Notes under the pieces: model-generated
What the model saw: the letters and a program-made list of their open reading frames with translations, nothing else
What the model was told of the DNA's origin: nothing
The model's database searches: none
DNA from: Pieris napi
Taxonomy: Eukaryota > Arthropoda > Insecta > Lepidoptera > Pieridae
NCBI RefSeq assembly: GCF_905475465.1
Contig: NC_062252.1
Span: forward strand, 10,478,001 to 10,542,000
Direction of reading: 5' to 3'
DNA: 64,000 bases
Translations under genes and position numbers: made by a program
Shown here: positions 1 to 11,100 of the stretch, in pieces
Numbering within the stretch: the first letter of the stretch is position 1
Layout of the letters: every line of letters begins with the position of its first letter

Positions 1-822
1 TATGTCCGGAAGGATCGCTTTGCAATCGAAAATACTGCAATATTTCTCAGCCATATTTTTGCTGTCTCACTTAACCACCTAAGTGTGTTCTCTTTACAAA
101 CAACATAAGCTGCTATAATGTGAAGTTTGCCACAATTTTCGATGAGTTCGTCCGCCATTGCAGCTATAGGTACTAGACATGTATAAGATATATAGACCGC
201 GTAAAGACAAAATAAAAAGTCATACTGTTGAAGAAATATTTCCAAGATATAAAAAATTTTCAGCCATGTGCTACATTAAAATGTTTTTGTACTTTGGGGA
301 TAAAGTGTAGCCACATATTTCATTAAATTAGAGGCCCCTTAAGAATCGATCATGTTGGTGATCATGATTGGGCATGTTTCTAGACATTAAATAGACTAAA
401 TACGTGTAGGAGCGTCGTTGCCATATATAAGTCGTGTCGTACGTCGTAAAGTGTAAATTGTACAGATATCACGCTCGAACGAGCTGACAGCTTGCCCAAG
501 TCAGGACACGAGTGCACGACCCTTTATAAGGCTTCAATGGTGCCTGAAGCATTTGGTCTGTTGAAGACATTGTAACATATGCTGTATAAGCCGGGCTATA
601 GGTTTGATTCCCGACTAAACAATTTTCAGATTGATAGACTCAGGCTGATTGTAGCCTATAATAAAATGAAACTAAGATGCAAAACTCCAATAGGAGTTAT
701 GGACTTTCTAACAAAATTATATATTTACATATTTTGCGTCGCTCGTTTTTTAATTTTATTATAACAGCTCTTTTATCGTACAAAATACCATCCGTATCAC
801 TTCAACAGTAATGGAAATAACT
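1..822. other. Unassigned AT-rich sequence
   Basis: No supported gene. A box-B-like string (GGTTTGATTCCCG) occurs near 601, but no matching box A or tRNA fold was found, so it is not called as an RNA gene. Confidence 0.5.
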
Positions 823-1033
823 GAGCGTTGCTTAAGGCAGTTTTTGCCGCGCACCACCAGTCTGCGAAACCATCTGCCCACTGAAGTATCAGAAAGGTAT
901 CGCAAGAAAACCACGTACCAATTTTAAAAGCCCGGCAACGCATTTGTGAGCCTTCCGGCAATGTGAGTGTTAAGGGCGGTATAACTTATCATGAGGTGAG
1001 CCTCCAGCCCGTTTGGCTTCTGTTATTTAAAAA
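823..1033 (-). repeat. R1 interspersed repeat copy
   Basis: This is one of about 17 copies of an unclassified repeat that I call R1. Read in its own direction, R1 begins with a short run such as GGGGGCAAACGGGCAGGAGG. It continues through a GTTAAGTGATACC block, GCGAGTGCGTTGCCGG, a TTGGTACGCTCTTTTCTTG block, GGGCAGCTGGTTCCAC and GCGGCAAAAACTGCC, and ends near AACGCTCAGTTGTGGAACG. Copies differ in length and lie in both orientations. It has no long open frame and no clear terminal inverted repeats. This copy covers most of the unit. The family is familiar from lepidopteran genomes, but I cannot assign it to a class. Confidence 0.75.
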
Positions 1034-1240
1034 AACGTAAACTGTATATGCCTAACAAAAATGAAATAGACATATGTAGTGATGATTGATGCAATTTCTC
1101 AATTCCACAGAATAAATCTTATTTACGTTTTTCATAAACAAACTTTGATGTATTTTATAGTAAACGCAATATCAAGAACTGAATCTTCGTAGTATCAATC
1201 ATTGCTTGGCCAATTTTAGAGATTGTTTGATAATTTAAAA

Positions 1241-1480
1241 GCTGTGTTGGCTTAGCGGCTTGAGCATTCTTCAACCCCGAAAATCGAATTCGAATAACGG
1301 CTGTGTAATGGATGTTTCGTTGTAAATCCTTAATAAACTCGGACGTACGTTGAAGGAAAACACGTAAGGAAACCAGCCTTAGATCCAAAGTCGACGGCGT
1401 GTGTCAGGTTCAGAAGGCTGATCACCTATTAGAAATGATAACGGAACAGAGAAATCTGAAGTCTGAGACTAAGACTTAAA
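1241..1480 (+). repeat. tRNA-derived SINE, diverged copy
   Basis: Aligns over its length with the better SINE copies at 3627 and 17037. The box A region is recognisable (TTGGCTTAGCGGCTT), the box B region is degraded, and the tail keeps the GACGGCGTGTGTCAGG and GGCTGATCACCTA blocks. An old, probably silent copy. Confidence 0.7.
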
Positions 1481-1606
1481 AGATACGCGCTACTGTTTTT
1501 TGATAACTTAGTTTAAGTTTTAACACTTACAGAATTTACAAAAGTTGCAACGTCAATTATTTGTTATGAAAAGGTTTAAATTAGTTCAAAATAATCATTA
1601 GTAACT

Positions 1607-1799
1607 TTCATGATCATTTTTTAAATCTAATAGGCAAGTAGGTGATCAGCCTTCAGTTCCTGACGCACGCCGTTGACTTTTTGGGCCTAAGGCAAACCGG
1701 TTTCCTCACGATGTTTTCCTTCACCGTTCGAGCGAATGTTAAATGCGCACATAAGTCCATTGGCGCACAGCCGGGACTCGAACCAACGTCCTCAGGGAC
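1607..1799 (-). repeat. tRNA-derived SINE copy
   Basis: Reverse-orientation SINE with the GGTGATCAGCC, TTTCCTTCACCGTTCGAGCG and CGGGACTCGAACC blocks in order. The last is the complement of a slightly changed box B. The tRNA-like 5' end (box A) is missing, so the copy is 5'-truncated. Confidence 0.8.
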
Positions 1800-2840
1800 T
1801 TTAAATATATATTAAGCAACTTTAAAACCAAAACAAATTAAATCGTTTTATTTCAGCAGCTTTTTCGCTTACGACACCTCAAGTTAATAATGTAATGTAA
1901 GTTTAATTAAATATTTTTCTGTGGGTATTTGCAAATAGCCCTAAGGCTATGAGCGAATCTGTTATGTGGTGCTGTCATATGGAGTGGCTTTCCATTGTAA
2001 GCACTCTACTCATCTGCTGTCTAGAGCTACTCCTGGTCTTCTAGCTCCAGAATATGGTGACGTTTTAGTCGTCACACATACTGTTCTATGGTGAGTTGTG
2101 TTGCGATAAGAACGCATTTAATTACTACAATTTTAGAACCAGAAACTCTTGTAAAGGCTCATTTGAACCGTACCACAAAAGCCTTAACCCATTTGAAACC
2201 CCATCTAAAAAACATCAGAAACCGGCAACATCACTCCACACCTAACCCGTAATTCAAAAACAAAACAGGGCCAATCTAAAATAGATCGGAAGGACTCGTC
2301 TATTGAGACATCACGTTCGTTCAGCGGATATTATCTTTGAATTATATTAACGATATGAATTCATAATCTGTATAGGGCTGGGAGCAGACCGTTCCCTTTG
2401 GAAACAAGGAATCATTTTGAGTCGCAGAGTCAGTGAAGAACTAGATCCACCAAATGAAATACATTATAACGACTTCGAGATGAAAAATACCAAAGGAAAC
2501 TACTTTCTTAAATATACAAACAAGAGATTTGAGATTATCTTTTAATTAAATTCAATTTATTTTATTTTTTACATAAGTAATAAGACGGCGTTTGGTGGTG
2601 GACTGGTGCTTTATAAAAATCATAGTAACCGAAAGACATGGTCTCGTACCAATAGTCAAAGTAGGTACATTTATAATCAAGACATACAAATTACTTACGT
2701 GGAATGACATTTTCACAGGATTTTCCACTACATCGTGGTAGTGGAAAGTCTAGTAAGTCCGTACAGAGCTTTTTTAGTTTAATTATTATAAAAAGTTAAA
2801 AATAAAAACAAAAATTAAAAATGCAACTTTTTTCTATAAT
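1800..2840. other. Unassigned sequence
   Basis: No supported gene, repeat match or strong structure seen on either strand. Open frames are short. Confidence 0.5.
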
Positions 2841-3115
2841 ATTAGAGTAGAGATTTATTTGTAGAACTGCATAATCTTAGAACTTTCTATACACAACATT
2901 TGACGTAGTTTTATTTTGTGGCAGCAAAATAATTTCATGTTTTGGAGTTTCAACTCGGGATAGGCCAACATACAATTGCCCATGGGTAAAATATTCTCTT
3001 TGTAGATATTGATACGTTCTATAGGTGTACAAATTTTTTGTTCTATCATCAATAGTTTCCACAGCGCGATTTTTTTTCACACCTTGGGTTATATTATTGC
3101 ATTTTTATTAGAGAT
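2841..3115 (-). pseudogene. Helitron helicase C-terminal relic
   Basis: On the minus strand, 3080-2877 reads a frame containing ETIDDRTKNLYTY followed by THGQLYVGLSRVETPKHEI. The HGQLYV(A/G)LSRV string is the conserved last motif of PIF1-type helicases, as found at the C-terminus of Helitron Rep/helicase proteins, where it takes part in ATP-dependent DNA unwinding during rolling-circle transposition. Only this terminal piece remains, with no Rep domain and no upstream helicase motifs. A second, independent relic of the same region lies at 36806-37010. The alternative, a host PIF1 helicase pseudogene, is less likely given the Helitron-rich surroundings. Confidence 0.7.
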
Positions 3116-3275
3116 GCCTATTTTTTTTAATGTTATATAACCTATGTCAGTCAGTGAAGATACAGCTTTCTAATAGTGAAAGAATTTTCGAAATCGGTCC
3201 AGTAGTTTTTGTGTGAACTCATTACAAACACACAAAAACACAAACGTTTCCTCTTTATAATATTAGTATAGATAA
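3116..3275. repeat. Transposon tail repeat
   Basis: Contains AAATCGGTCCAGTAGTTTTTG, CATTACAAACACACAAA and CTTTATAATATTAGTATAG in order, a tail block often seen in insect repeats. A fragment of its last part recurs at 11095-11130. It adjoins the helicase relic and may be part of the same old element. Confidence 0.6.
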
Positions 3276-3626
3276 ACAGTGTTTTATCGCACAGAAAAAA
3301 TAAATAATTACCTAAATATAACCGTTTATCTCGCTACCACCAAGATAATAATATCAATTGCTCCAAAAAGGTCAAATTAATTCACAGTATCAATATCAAG
3401 TAATTATGCGTACGCAATATATTTCGACTCCGATTGATGTCTCGTTTATTGACATACAAATTGCTGCCAAGGGCAAATCCTTGAGAGTCGGGTCCTAATA
3501 ACGGCGGGAGCGACTTGTCTTATTCTAACAATTTATATGCAAAGCTTTATTATAATTGCACTTTTAGTAAGCTCTTGTGCCTACAACTGTGCCTGATAAA
3601 TCACCACAATGACATTAACAATAAAA
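3276..3626. other. Unassigned sequence
   Basis: Nothing recognised. Confidence 0.5.
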
Positions 3627-3870
3627 GCAGTGTTGTCTTAGTGGCTTCAGCGTGCGACTCTCATCCCTGAGGTTCGATCCCCGGCTGTGCACCAATGGAC
3701 TTTCTTTCTATATGCGCATTTAACATTCGCTCGAACGGTGAAGGAAAGCATCGTGAGGAAACCGGCTTGCTTTAGACTCAAAAAGACAACAGCGAGTGTT
3801 AGGCACCTACTGAACACCAACTTACACCACAAATACAGAAATTTGAGGCCAAGACGTAAAACCTACAACT
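3627..3870 (+). repeat. tRNA-derived SINE copy, well preserved head
   Basis: This copy shows the family layout. A tRNA-like head has box A (TGTCTTAGTGG) and box B (GGTTCGATCCC, matching the GGTTCGANTCC consensus). A body follows with ACATTCGCTCGAACGGTGAAGG, a GAGGAAACCGGCTTGC block and the GAGGCC...AGACC...TAAAA tail. Pol III would start transcription upstream of box A, and retrotransposition would need a partner LINE. The spacing between box A and box B is shorter than in the 12637 and 17037 copies by about 7 bases. Short overlapping open frames here have no coding support. Confidence 0.85.
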
Positions 3871-4370
3871 ATATATATATATACTACGTATATATACAAC
3901 TTCTCTTAGCTACCGGGGCCTTCCGGTCAGTCTAACTGACTGGTCGAGGATCCTCCTTTAAAGCTCATAGACAACCAGCTATTTAAGGTTCTATATGTTT
4001 GGTAAAAAAAATTGTCCGACTATAACAAATCAAACTAAGCAATTAATTTAATAATAACAAATTTAATAAGAATTAATACATATGTCTGAAGTACAAAAAA
4101 TCTATAAAAACCCCGCTATCGCTGTCACCAAAACCTTACCTTTCGGGCTTTTACCGAATAATATACTTTATGCCAACAACAAAGAGTATCTTTTCGTTCA
4201 TATCGAAATCACTAAGTCCCTAGCAACAGTACCTCTTATAGCTTAGTTTCAAAGAAAAGCCCTTCAAAAGATTCGAGGAATTATTGTTACGAAATACAAT
4301 TTATTTGTGTTTATTTAAGGCTTTCAGCATATTCAATCTTCTAGAAGTTTTGATTTGTAGAACATACCAG
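3871..4370. other. Unassigned sequence with short TA run
   Basis: A short (TA)n tract lies near 3872-3900. Nothing else recognised. Confidence 0.5.
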
Positions 4371-4472
4371 GCTTACCTGATGTTAAGTGATACCATCGTA
4401 GACACTTAATTCCAGTGGGCTCGCGAGTGCGTTACCGGTCTATTAATAATTGGTACGCTCTTTTCTTGATGG
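4371..4472 (+). repeat. R1 fragment
   Basis: Central part only: the TGATGTTAAGTGATACC block, GCGAGTGCGTTACCGG and TTGGTACGCTCTTTTCTTG. Confidence 0.7.
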
Positions 4473-5060
4473 GCTTGATAAGTAGAATTGGTATACAATA
4501 ATTTATTGTATTTTATAATACCACGGCGGGTGAAATGTAAACATTCCCCTGGGAATCTAGCGATAATGCCCCGTGAAGAATCGTCCAGAGACATGTGTCA
4601 GCGATGGCCGTGACAGATTGTGATTTCCTCCAGATTGCCCTATCTTGAGATTACCATGTTTGTATAAAGGATTGGAATGTTTAAGTAAAAATATAAAGTT
4701 GGTCAATAAAGCAGGAAACTGCAAACAGTTTAGGTTATGTTAAAGAGGAGTTATATAATATATGGAATTAAAATAGAGATAGTCACTCTTGTGAATTGGG
4801 GAACTAAATCATTGGACTCTATCCAAGAACTATATGACGGCCCCTGAGACAATTTTGTTAGGTCTTTGCAGAATCATTGTTTTTTTTTATTTAATACCGA
4901 GTTATAAAATTCTTATGTATATTTTACTATTATTACTATAAGTAATTTTAATAAAAGTTTTCGTTCCACAACTGAACGTTAGACCTGCCTACGCTACCCA
5001 ATGGAGTAGGTACGCTACGCAATGGACTTTATAACCAATTAAATTATGATCCATCAAAAT
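4473..5060. other. Unassigned sequence
   Basis: Nothing recognised on either strand. Confidence 0.5.
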
Positions 5061-5180
5061 GTGCGCCAATTCTAAAAAATGACCTGCAACGCACTCGCGA
5101 GCCCTCTGACATTGAGTGTCTATGGTATAACTTAACATCAGATAAGCCTCTTGCCGGTTTGCCCCCTATTCTATAAAAAC
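5061..5180 (-). repeat. R1 fragment
   Basis: Reverse copy of the 5' half, ending at the GGGGGCAAAC start block and then a TTTATA-like run. Confidence 0.7.
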
Positions 5181-5237
5181 AAAACGAAATTACTACTACT
5201 AGTATAAATAAATAAAAAAGTAGCACTATAACTTTCA

Positions 5238-5276
5238 GCTCTGGGCCTCAGACTTTTGTATCTATTTCATGATCAT
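5238..5276 (-). repeat. SINE 3' tail fragment
   Basis: Matches the reverse complement of the SINE tail (GGGCCTCAGA, then TCATGATCAT). The rest of the SINE is absent. Confidence 0.55.
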
Positions 5277-5937
5277 GGGCGCTGGACAATGCGAGTCGAA
5301 TACATAGCAAAAAGGTTGTTCTAGCAAAGGTCATAATTGTCCGGAACGTACAGCCTCATAATATTTCAGCAAGTATGCGTTTCGTTATTCATTAAACCAA
5401 ATTTGAATTTGAAAACTATATGTTAATACTACCCACATACCCAACGACACCCATAGCTTTCGTCATTACGCCTGCGTCACACCTACCCACCGAATCTCAT
5501 TTGCGTCCAATCCTATTTGCCCATACCCATGCATCCAGGTCAATGATTTATAAATTGAATTTTTGAAGCACCCTCAATATGGCGTCTATTTTAGTCGCCC
5601 CTTGACTTTGATTGCGTTATGATTGGCTCTTGTGTTCATTAGTTTTTTGAAGGGACATTTTTAATTACCAAGACGTTTGGGAACTCGAAATTTTCGTTTA
5701 CAATATTTACAATGATATATGTAATTTTAATTTTTATTATACATTAAGATAACATAAATTAAGGATGCAACGCCTTATCGCTAAGAAGATATCCCTTCCA
5801 GGCAAACTGAGTAAGGGAAAAGGCAAAAATAAATACCATGAGCCAATAAGGCATTTCTACACTTACAAAACTAAAATGATTAAATAAAATTAAAAGCTAC
5901 TGGAATACAATATTATATATCTATATAATATATGTAT
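5277..5937. other. Unassigned sequence
   Basis: Nothing recognised. Confidence 0.5.
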
Positions 5938-6190
5938 GAGCAGAGTTGGCCTAGTGGCTTCAGCGTTCGATCGCCGGCTGTGCACCAAAGAATTTTTTTT
6001 ATGTGCGCATTTAACATTCCCTCGATCGGTGAAGGATAAAATCGTAAGGAAACCGGCTTGCCGTAGACCCAAAAAGTCGACGGCTTGTGTCAGGCACAGG
6101 ATGCTGATCACCTAATTGCCTATTGACAAATGATGATGAAAAATATTCAGAAATCAGAGGCCCAGACCTAAAATAGTTGTAGCGTCACTG
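5938..6190 (+). repeat. tRNA-derived SINE with head deletion
   Basis: Box A region is present (TGGCCTAGTGG) and the body and tail are complete. About 30 bases between the ATTCG-like A-side and the end of box B are missing, so the copy goes straight from TTCAGCGTTCG to ATCGCCGGCTG. The internal Pol III promoter is therefore broken. Confidence 0.8.
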
Positions 6191-6598
6191 ATATCTATAG
6201 CATAGTAAAAGAAAACAGTTATTTAAAAAACCATATGTTTCTTACCTTAAGTTTGAACATATAGTACGCCAAATAATACATGTAAACTTGGTTTAAAACC
6301 TATGCTTATGAATCAAGCAAATCAACTTCTATATACTTTAACTACAGATTGACGAACCAGTACAGTGTCCAAAAGAGTCAATGACTGATGCCCCAAACAA
6401 TTCGGATGATACCGTCATCCCACTTTACACGGCATAAATAACCGAATTGATTCAATGATGTGCCAAATAATCATCGCCTATACAGAAACCATTAATCATT
6501 GTTGATAGAAACTAGTTTACGACTTTGCACCAAACTGTAAAAGTCAGACGTGAAAAGGGTAAACAGTGAAACCCGCGAACGATGACACTTTAAAAATA
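6191..6598. other. Unassigned sequence
   Basis: Nothing recognised. Confidence 0.5.
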
Positions 6599-7010
6599 TC
6601 TATAATATAAAAATGAATCGCAAAATGTGTTGGTAAGCGCATAACTCAACAACGCCTAGACCAATTTGGCCAATTCTTTTTTTATAATATTTCTTGAAGT
6701 ACGAGGATGGTTCTTACGGAGAAAAATTAAAAAAAAATTGAGTGGAAAAGTCTAAAAACAACACTTTTCTATATTCCCATACAAAATATTCGTAATAATA
6801 CTTAAAAGTCAATTTGAACTTTAATACCATAGCATAAAGTTCAAGTGTTAGTGGAGGGGTTACGGGAAAGTAAATTTTTATTTTTTGACATAATGTATAT
6901 TTTGTTGTCTTATCAATTTTCTTTTTTTTATCTTATTAATAGCAGAATAAGTATTTTAAACAAATAAAGAATCGACTGTTAGGCGGTACGATGTTCGCCA
7001 GGCCAGCTAG
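6599..7010 (+). mobile_element. Non-autonomous Helitron-like element
   Basis: Starts with TC directly after an A and ends with CTAG directly before a T, as expected for Helitron insertion between A and T without target duplication. Just inside the 3' end is the imperfect hairpin block GGCGGTACGATGTTCGCC, followed by AGGCCAG and CTAG. No protein is encoded. Another Helitron-like element starts only 13 bases downstream in the opposite orientation. Confidence 0.7.
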
Positions 7011-7023
7011 TAATATAATAAAA

Positions 7024-7376
7024 CTAGCTGACCCGACAAACGTTGTTTTGCCATGTATATTATTCCTAAGAAACATTGTAGTTCAATAAAAATAACTATC
7101 TGCTATAATAAAAAATAGGGGATGATCGTAGAGGGTAGATGAAAATTAAGGGTTGTATGTATTTTTGTATGCTGTATCAAAAAAATAAACAATAAATTTT
7201 GTCTAAGAAAAAAAAAATTGGGGTGGACACACCTTATCACTCAGTGGTTTAAAAGATAGATAGTAGCCGATTCTCAGACGAACTGAATATGCATAAAAAA
7301 AATCATATCAATCATCGGTCGGGCCGTTTCGGAGGAGTATGAGAACGAACATTGTGACACGAGAATTTCATATATT
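7024..7376 (-). mobile_element. Non-autonomous Helitron-like element, second family
   Basis: Read on the minus strand, it ends with a hairpin (GGCAAAACAACGTTTG-type) followed by TCGGGTCAG and CTAG. Its other end carries the AATTCTCGTGTCACAATG block typical of lepidopteran Helitron derivatives. Related copies are at 43613-43895 and 59211-59452. No coding capacity. Confidence 0.65.
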
Positions 7377-8234
7377 ACATAATAAAATGTATCGAATTTC
7401 TTCATTAGATTCACTTATCTTGACGTTACGAAAAATAATTTAATAACACACATTATGCTAAATGAATTTGGAATTATCTTCTTTAAAATCTCAACTTTCA
7501 ATGATAACAAAAACAGGCAAATACATAATATAGTAATAAAGAGATTTTATTACAAGTTCATACATAGTATAATGCGAAAAGACTTTTTCCTCAACCTAAT
7601 AATATAAAAGTAGGATTCGTATTGGTAATATTCATACCATTGCCATGGAGAGTTCTGAAAATTCTGAAACTGCAGTAAATCTGCTTACGCAATACTTAAA
7701 CGGCCCCTCTCAGGGAAGACCCCCCACCGGGAGTCAAGTCCACAGTTTACTAGTTCGCAAAAGATGTCTTGTGAAGCGGACTGTGTAAGACTTCCAGCCA
7801 TCACGGTGATGATGGAATTTTGAATTGATACGGCTCTACGGATACAACTCTTCAGATCCCCAATCAGCGATATTATTTCGCATTGATGCAGCATCGTCAC
7901 CACCTCATCAAATTGACCACAGGATTAGAATTAACGGTTTTTGTAACTACGTAATTGCATTTAATCATAATCTAACTGTACACATTGATTGGTTGATCTT
8001 CGCGTCATAACAGTAAAATACTTAGCGGAAGTTAAATTATTTTAGTGCCATATGTTTGGTCTACCTCAACATTTTTGATTGCTGTACTTTATTTAAAGAA
8101 ATTTCACTAATCATTTTAGAAATGAAAAATGTTTTTAATACTAGAAATATTTCACTGTAACAGAACAAACTATTCTTAGGGGTTTTAGCTGCCTTTAAAG
8201 AAAGTGAAACCTTAACCTTACCTTAGAATTAGTC
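7377..8234. other. Unassigned sequence
   Basis: No gene recognised. A short block near 7707-7757 (GGGAAGACC, CCGGGAGTC, TCCACAG) recurs at 16399-16435, hinting at another low-copy repeat. Confidence 0.45.
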
Positions 8235-8513
8235 AATTGTAATAATAACACTTTATTAATTATTATTTTTGTATTATTTTAGATTAAGGTTGGTGACTCT
8301 AACTTTTTTTATAGGATTTGGTTATGCACTTTTTGCAAAGTGCAAGATCATCATATTTCACCCATCATATTTTATTTTATTTCCTTACTAGGGTGGCCTG
8401 GAAGAGATCGGTTGTTAGCGATAAGGTCGCCCGTTGCATTCCTTATAATTTATATGAATTATGTTATTTGTTTTTCTATAACGAAGTATAAATAAATAAA
8501 CATTGAGTTTACA
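8235..8513 (+). repeat. LINE-like 3' end repeat
   Basis: Carries GGGTGGCCTGGAAGAGATCG, then TTAGCGATAAGGTCGCCCG, and ends in AT-rich sequence with AAATAAATAAA. The same order is seen at 13138-13285 and 57268-57500. The block resembles the 3' untranslated end of a lepidopteran non-LTR retrotransposon. No reverse transcriptase reading frame remains. Confidence 0.6.
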
Positions 8514-9240
8514 TCACAATAAAAAAAATAGACACAAAAGACGGCAAAGATTGTAAATCTCTTCCCTAAAAGCAGTTTCTTCAGACAAGTCAGAAGCAAA
8601 TGCTATACACAAATTAAACTAAAAAAAATTAGCTTATGAATATAAAATCGTGAAAAGGTATATCCAATAAGTAAACTTATCAATACAATTATGTCAATTG
8701 TTATCGCCTGAATTCTAATTCTGCACGGCAGCAGGGCAAAGCATGACGGTGAAGAGGGAATTAAATTTGATGCCTATATCAAATTTAAATTAACAGAACA
8801 GAAGTGATATGATATACTAAACTACCGTACAAGAAGCTATTCTATACTGTATTATATTTAAGTATTGACTTTAATTTAATTATTTACCGTACAAATAAAT
8901 ATTTGTCTAACGAATCCGTTATCCAATCAAAGAAAATCAATAGCCTAATTACCGCTACCAAGCAACGCACGCCCGCACCGACCAAACTTTCTTGAGCAAT
9001 TAGTATAATTGACGCCCATCAGAAAACAGACCTACGTAATACATTTATTCACAAAACAAACTATTAATTAAATCAATATCTCCAAATATAAAACTCTTAA
9101 CTAGTTTATATAGATCGGAAATTCCAATAAAAATAAAGCTAAAGGTGTCTTAAAGTCGACTCACCGAATCTGTGAGTGCGTGGATGAAGATAATTACATT
9201 TGTTTAAGAAGACCAACGAGCCCAAGGGACGGGTATAAAA
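8514..9240. other. Unassigned sequence
   Basis: Nothing recognised. Confidence 0.5.
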
Positions 9241-9640
9241 GGCAGATAACGCAGCCAATTACCACCGTCAAAATCATAAAAAAATCATCATCATCAGATT
9301 AGGGTAAAAAAACCGCCTTCATCAGGGAAGGCGTGGTTTTACTTCGCATTTCGCTGACTCCAGCGAGCTTTCGTGCTGCCCTTCAATGGGTGACTATCCC
9401 GCGACGAGCCCAAGCTGAGCTGTCAAGGTCTTAAGGACCAACAGCGAGATTCCATTAAAAAAACCATGAACACCCATGCTAGTGCGTGGAATGAGTACGC
9501 TTAAAAACTGTGCAAACTAGCTGCTGTGGTCTCTGGCAGAATCACCAGCGCTGAGGAACAGTCTGCTCCTCAGCAAATGCAGAGGCAGGGCCACATAACC
9601 ACAACACACACTCATTACACACTTGAAACGAACCGAAAGG
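9241..9640 (+). repeat. R5 repeat, longest copy
   Basis: Parts recur elsewhere: the TGTGGTCTCTGGCAGAAT to CACACATTACACAC part at 33897-34035, and the GAGCTGTCAAGGTCTTAAGG part reversed at 16810-16890. Within it are GCTCCTCAGCAAATGCAG and a run of CACA/ATTACACAC. No coding frame is convincing. Class unknown. Confidence 0.55.
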
Positions 9641-10929
9641 GAAAAGGGATTTTTTTTATATCTCTCATTATATATTTTTTTCTTTCATTATTGTTATGTG
9701 TGTTTTTGTTAGTAATAAATGTTGTCTATGTCTATGACTCTTTTTTTAAATAATTGGAAGTTCGTATCTCCTTGACAACACCTCCACAGCGATGGAATCC
9801 ATAGGTCGTCGAGCCAAAATAATTTTACTTATTTTTATTTTTGTTGTACATTTCTATTTGTATACCTTGACCAATAAAAAAGCAAAAGAAGTATGTATGG
9901 CGTGTAAAGACATATTGTTCAACTTAAATTATTTAAATAATTATGGTGATCCAAAAATTTATGTTATTCCAGTAAAACTCTTTTCGAAAATCTACAATTT
10001 AAAACTTATATGACATGACTATAATATTTTTTTTTTTTAAAGTCCTAAAAAACATGAACATCACAAATACACATCAATTATATTAGAATATAAAAACACA
10101 TACAAGGAAAAATAGGCCAACAGTAAAAACTAAATAGCAACTTAAACCTCATTAAGTGCGTAATAAACAAAATTACAGTAAGAAGGAAAATTATTATCAA
10201 ATACATATATATATAATATATACTGCTGCAGAATGCAGTGTATGGAAAAAGTACCAATAAAGAAATATAAAAAGGTAATAATTGTGTGTAGGCCTGGGTA
10301 TGCGGCACCTGTATGCAGCATGCTTCGGTATAATAATATGCGCTGGTTCGGCTGTCGCGTGTCAGTATAGTAAAAGAAGGAATCCAAAAATCGATCAGAC
10401 TAAGACTAGCACTACAACGGTGGTGGGTCTCCTACTCCAAGCACTGGATTCTTAATAATTGTAATGAGTAAATGCGGTACGGTATACGGTTAAATGTGTG
10501 TATGTATGTGCACAAATCCAACAAGTATCCTTGTGCTATTACGCCAGAATCCCACCTACCATTTCCGATTTGTCAAAGTCAAAATTGAGAATTATCATCC
10601 TTCTTTGACTGACACCGATTAAGCGCAAACGAATTACATTCTATTCAAAATAATAAGTATAATATAGAAAGAGAAAGTAATCACTGATGGTTGAGAAGTT
10701 TGATAGGTATTGTAACGATTTCCGATAAATGACCGACCTTTGCCTGACATCTGAGGTATTATTGGGGCACGATCTGCCGACGAATCAGATTATTGATATC
10801 GGAATATTATGGAGGTTTGCTGGAATAATGAAGGTTAATCTATTTAATTATTAGTAATCTTACAGCTAACATATTTTAAAACAAAACACTTAGACAATAC
10901 AAAAAGCAGAATTCATAGATAAACAATAT
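9641..10929. other. Unassigned sequence
   Basis: No gene recognised. The short open frames are in AT-rich sequence and have no recognisable protein motif. Confidence 0.5.
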
Positions 10930-11100
10930 ATACTGGGTGGCGCAAAAGTACTAGGCACTTAAGAAAATTTGTTTAATTTTTTTATATGACATTTGCTGTC
11001 ATTCTGTTGTTGAAAATTGTGTAGTGAACAATTAATGTAAAATACACTGAAAATAAACATGGACCGTTTTACTCCCCAAGAACGTGCTTACATACAAATC
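10930..11100 (+). mobile_element. Mariner-like transposon, 5' end relic
   Basis: Begins with a TACTGGGTGGCGCAAAAGTA end that looks like a mariner/Tc1-type terminal repeat. About 130 bases later an ATG at 11059 starts MDRFTPQERAYIQI, like the N-termini of insect transposases that open with a helix-turn-helix (DUF4817-like) domain. The frame is lost after about 14 codons, where the sequence jumps to a different repeat tail (TAATATTAGTGTAGATA). The catalytic part and right end are missing. What I see is the start motif; the family call is inference. Confidence 0.55.

Noticed and set aside
3627..3700. tRNA genes at the SINE heads
   Set aside because: Box A and box B are present, but the bodies continue as a shared repeat and do not fold as complete tRNAs.
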